Shown: positions 62,230-64,000 of the stretch, piece after piece
Numbering within the stretch: the first letter of the stretch is position 1
How the letters are laid out: every line of letters begins with the position of its first letter
DNA from: Candidatus Krumholzibacteriota bacterium
GTDB taxonomy: Bacteria; Krumholzibacteriota; Krumholzibacteriia; Krumholzibacteriales; Krumholzibacteriaceae
DNA: 64,000 nucleotides
Direction: 5' to 3'
Assembly: GCA_016931295.1 (NCBI GenBank)
Contig: JAFGEZ010000001.1
Span: forward strand, 124,001 to 188,000
Program-made: the position numbers and the translations under genes
The notes under the pieces: model-generated
What the model saw: the letters and a program-made list of their open reading frames with translations, nothing else
Told to the model about the DNA's origin: nothing
The model's database searches: none

Positions 62230-62786
62230 AATTGACGACCACCGCGAGACATTTCGACTCGAGCGCCGAACTCCAGGACCATATCACGGAGCGGCTGTTG
62301 CGCTTCAAGCGCTATTTCGAGGGCATTCTCAACGTCGATGTCATCATGGAGGTGGAAAAGTTTCGTCATATCGCCGAGGTGCACGTTCACGTCAACGGGC
62401 ACGATTTCACCGCGAAGGAAGAATCCGAGGACATGTACACCTCGATCGACGAGGCGGCGAAGAGCCTCGAGCGGCAGATAAAGAAGTTCAAGGGCAAGAT
62501 CATCGCGACGCACCACAAGCCCCGGAAGTCGACCCGGCTCCTCGTGCAGGCCGAGACGGTCTTCGATTCGAAAAGCGTCGATTCGGACGGCGGCCTCGAG
62601 ATGATCGAGCAGTACGCGCTCGAGATCCCCGACATGGTCCTCGAGGAGGCCATCACGACGATGACCGGGGGGCAGGAGAATTTTCTGCTGTTCAACAACG
62701 TCAAAACGGGTAAACTGAGCCTCGTCTACAAGCGTCCCGACGGGCATTACGGGGTCATCGGCCCCGCCGCCGGCGAGGCGGACTGA
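62226..62786 (+). CDS. hpf: ribosome hibernation-promoting factor, long form
   Basis: A 186-residue protein that inactivates ribosomes in stationary phase. The N-terminal domain (~1-100) shows MKLTTTARHFDSSAELQDHI and a basic helix with AKSLERQIKKFKGKI. The C-terminal dimerisation domain (FLLFNNVKTGKLSLVYKRPD, then GHYGVIGP) marks the long form that makes 100S ribosomes. ATG 62226 overlaps the lipA stop by 4 bp. Confidence 0.94.
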   Translation: MKLTTTARHFDSSAELQDHITERLLRFKRYFEGILNVDVIMEVEKFRHIAEVHVHVNGHDFTAKEESEDMYTSIDEAAKSLERQIKKFKGKIIATHHKPRKSTRLLVQAETVFDSKSVDSDGGLEMIEQYALEIPDMVLEEAITTMTGGQENFLLFNNVKTGKLSLVYKRPDGHYGVIGPAAGEAD

Positions 62787-62824
62787 TTCCCCGGCGAGCG
62801 AAGCGCCGAGCGGGGGAGGGCGTC

Positions 62825-63793
62825 GTGGAGAACGAATACACGGTCCGGCAGTTCCTCGAGGATTCCGGAGCCGATTTCGACCTCGAGCTGCTCACCGAGG
62901 TGGATACCGGCCCGATCGGCATCACCGTGCCGGACGTCCATCGCCCCGCCTTCGCCCTGACCGGGTTCATGGCGAACTATCTCCACAACCGCATCCAGCT
63001 CCTCGGCGAGACGGAGATCCTCTTTCTCCGCTCCCTCACGGGTGCGGAGCAGCGGGAGGCCTTCGCGAGGCTCTTCTCCGAGCGACTCTGCTGCATGATC
63101 GTCACCAAGGGGCTCGACCTGCCCCCCGACCTGCTCCCGATGGCCGAGGAACGCGGCGTGCCGGTCCTCAGGACGTCGATGTCGACGACCCCCTTCATCC
63201 ACAGCCTGACGAGCCATCTCGAGAGCGTGTTCGCTCCCCAGACGACCGTCCACGGCTCCCTCGTCGACGTCTACGGCGTGGGGCTCTTCTTCACCGGCAG
63301 GAGCGGGATCGGCAAGAGCGAGATCGTCCTCGATCTCGTCGAGCGCGGCCACCGGCTCGTCGCCGACGACGTCGTCGAGATCATCCGCCAGGGAGACGTG
63401 CTGATGGGGCGGGGCAAGGAGCACCTCCTGCACTTCATGGAGATCAGGGGGCTCGGCATCATCAACGTCATGGACCTCTTCGGCATCCGCGCCGTCCGCA
63501 TCCAGAAGCGGATCGAGGTCGTCGTCCATCTCGAGGACTGGGACCCCAACAAGGACTGGGACCGGGTCGGGCTCGAGGAGCAGCGGCACGAGATACTCGG
63601 CGTCAACGTCCGCCAGGTGACGATACCGATCTATCCGGGAAAGAACATCACGGTGATCTCCGAGACGATCGCCCTCAATCACATGCTCAAGGTCTACGGC
63701 ATCGACGCGGCGAAACGGCTCGACCAGACTCTGATGGACATGATCGAGAGCGACCGGAAGACGAGACGATACCTGAAACACGACACGGAATGA
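62825..63793 (+). CDS. hprK: HPr kinase/phosphorylase
   Basis: A 322-residue bifunctional enzyme that phosphorylates and dephosphorylates HPr (or its Ntr homologue) on serine. The N-terminal domain is followed by the Walker A FFTGRSGIGKSEIVLDL, the catalytic acidic residues in LVADDVVEI and the family signature EIRGLGIINVMDLFG. The GTG start at 62825 has GGGGGAGGG upstream. Together with hpf and the following EIIA gene it forms a regulatory PTS cluster. Confidence 0.95.
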   Translation: MENEYTVRQFLEDSGADFDLELLTEVDTGPIGITVPDVHRPAFALTGFMANYLHNRIQLLGETEILFLRSLTGAEQREAFARLFSERLCCMIVTKGLDLPPDLLPMAEERGVPVLRTSMSTTPFIHSLTSHLESVFAPQTTVHGSLVDVYGVGLFFTGRSGIGKSEIVLDLVERGHRLVADDVVEIIRQGDVLMGRGKEHLLHFMEIRGLGIINVMDLFGIRAVRIQKRIEVVVHLEDWDPNKDWDRVGLEEQRHEILGVNVRQVTIPIYPGKNITVISETIALNHMLKVYGIDAAKRLDQTLMDMIESDRKTRRYLKHDTE

Positions 63794-64000
63794 GCTGCGG
63801 AACCGACCACGAAGGCACGATCGGCATCATCGTGACGCACGGGACCCTCGGGCGCGAGCTTCTGCGCACGGCCGAGCTGATCGTCGGGCGGAGCGCCGGA
63901 CTCTACGCGATCTCCGGGAGCGACCTGTGCAACGAGGAGGTCGTCGGCCGTATCCGGCGGATCGCCGGCGAGTGCACGGGGGCGCGCATCGTCGTCTTCG
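63790..64000 (+). CDS. PTS EIIA component, mannose/fructose type, N-terminal part (runs off the window)
   Basis: The 70 visible codons begin with an ATG overlapping the hprK stop (ATGA). The sequence TIGIIVTHGTLGRELLRTAE is the start of an EIIA-Man domain, with the phosphorylatable histidine in VTHGTLG. Its position after hprK suggests a PTS in which HPr-Ser phosphorylation regulates sugar uptake or acts as a nitrogen/carbon signal. The rest of the protein and any EIIB or EI genes lie beyond the window. Confidence 0.85.
   Translation, partial: MSCGTDHEGTIGIIVTHGTLGRELLRTAELIVGRSAGLYAISGSDLCNEEVVGRIRRIAGECTGARIVVF

Overview
The window comes from a high-G+C (by eye about two-thirds), gene-dense, Gram-negative bacterium. 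The LPS evidence is kdsB, kdsA, kdsD, lptC and lptB. Outer-membrane evidence is lnt and an Omp85-type barrel. One secreted protein (30299-32281) ends in a FlgD-like / type IX-style C-terminal domain (NRPNPFNPSTTI, then SGVYFCRLRAGK), which is typical of the FCB superphylum and of candidate phyla such as Krumholzibacteriota and Eisenbacteria. That placement is an inference; no rRNA is present. No tRNA, rRNA, CRISPR array or insertion sequence was seen. About 55 protein genes are supported, many joined by 4-bp ATGA/GTGA overlaps.

Layout. 1-13 kb: the start of an OPT transporter divergent from a sensor-less sigma-54 activator; lnt; an Omp85/beta-propeller lipoprotein pair; a half-size ChrA; an operon of alanyl-tRNA editing protein, pcm and a deacetylase-family protein; a DUF362/poly-ferredoxin pair; a SpoIIE-type phosphatase. 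13-19 kb: a four-gene minus-strand operon (GT2 glycosyltransferase, alpha/alpha-barrel-like protein, flippase-like protein, GT-C-like protein) behind a strong promoter. 19-20.2 kb: arsC overlapping a secreted nitroreductase. 20.2-21.8 kb: an A+T-rich island with an unrecognised multispanning membrane protein and an overlapping 41-residue ORF. 21.9-34 kb: a Lon-like protease, a lipoprotein with a HEMFH zinc-peptidase motif, a Nudix hydrolase, an operon of HEAT-cyclophilin fusion, NSS transporter and its MetS small subunit, a secreted propeller protein, and a C69 dipeptidase.

34-45 kb: truA, a transaldolase-like gene and an HtrA protease, then a purine cluster purB-purL-purQ-(PurS-like)-purF, then tldD. 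The PurS-like protein appears to be two PurS domains in tandem. 45-52 kb: a fused radical SAM/DUF2344 protein, RNase G, two paralogous secreted proteins, and rplU-rpmA bracketed by two clear intrinsic terminators. 52-64 kb: an MBL-fold hydrolase, two-subunit fumarase, kdsB-pyrG-kdsA-kdsD, then lptC-lptB-rpoN-lipA-hpf-hprK and the start of a mannose-type PTS EIIA gene.

Regulation. Twelve sites of the form TTGNNN-N17-TANNNN precede gene starts at plausible distances, so the housekeeping promoter looks sigma70-like with a fixed 17-bp spacer. One site, TGGCACG-N4-TTGCT at 58247-58262, matches the sigma-54 consensus and lies ahead of the operon that encodes sigma-54 itself; a sigma70-type -35 element abuts it.
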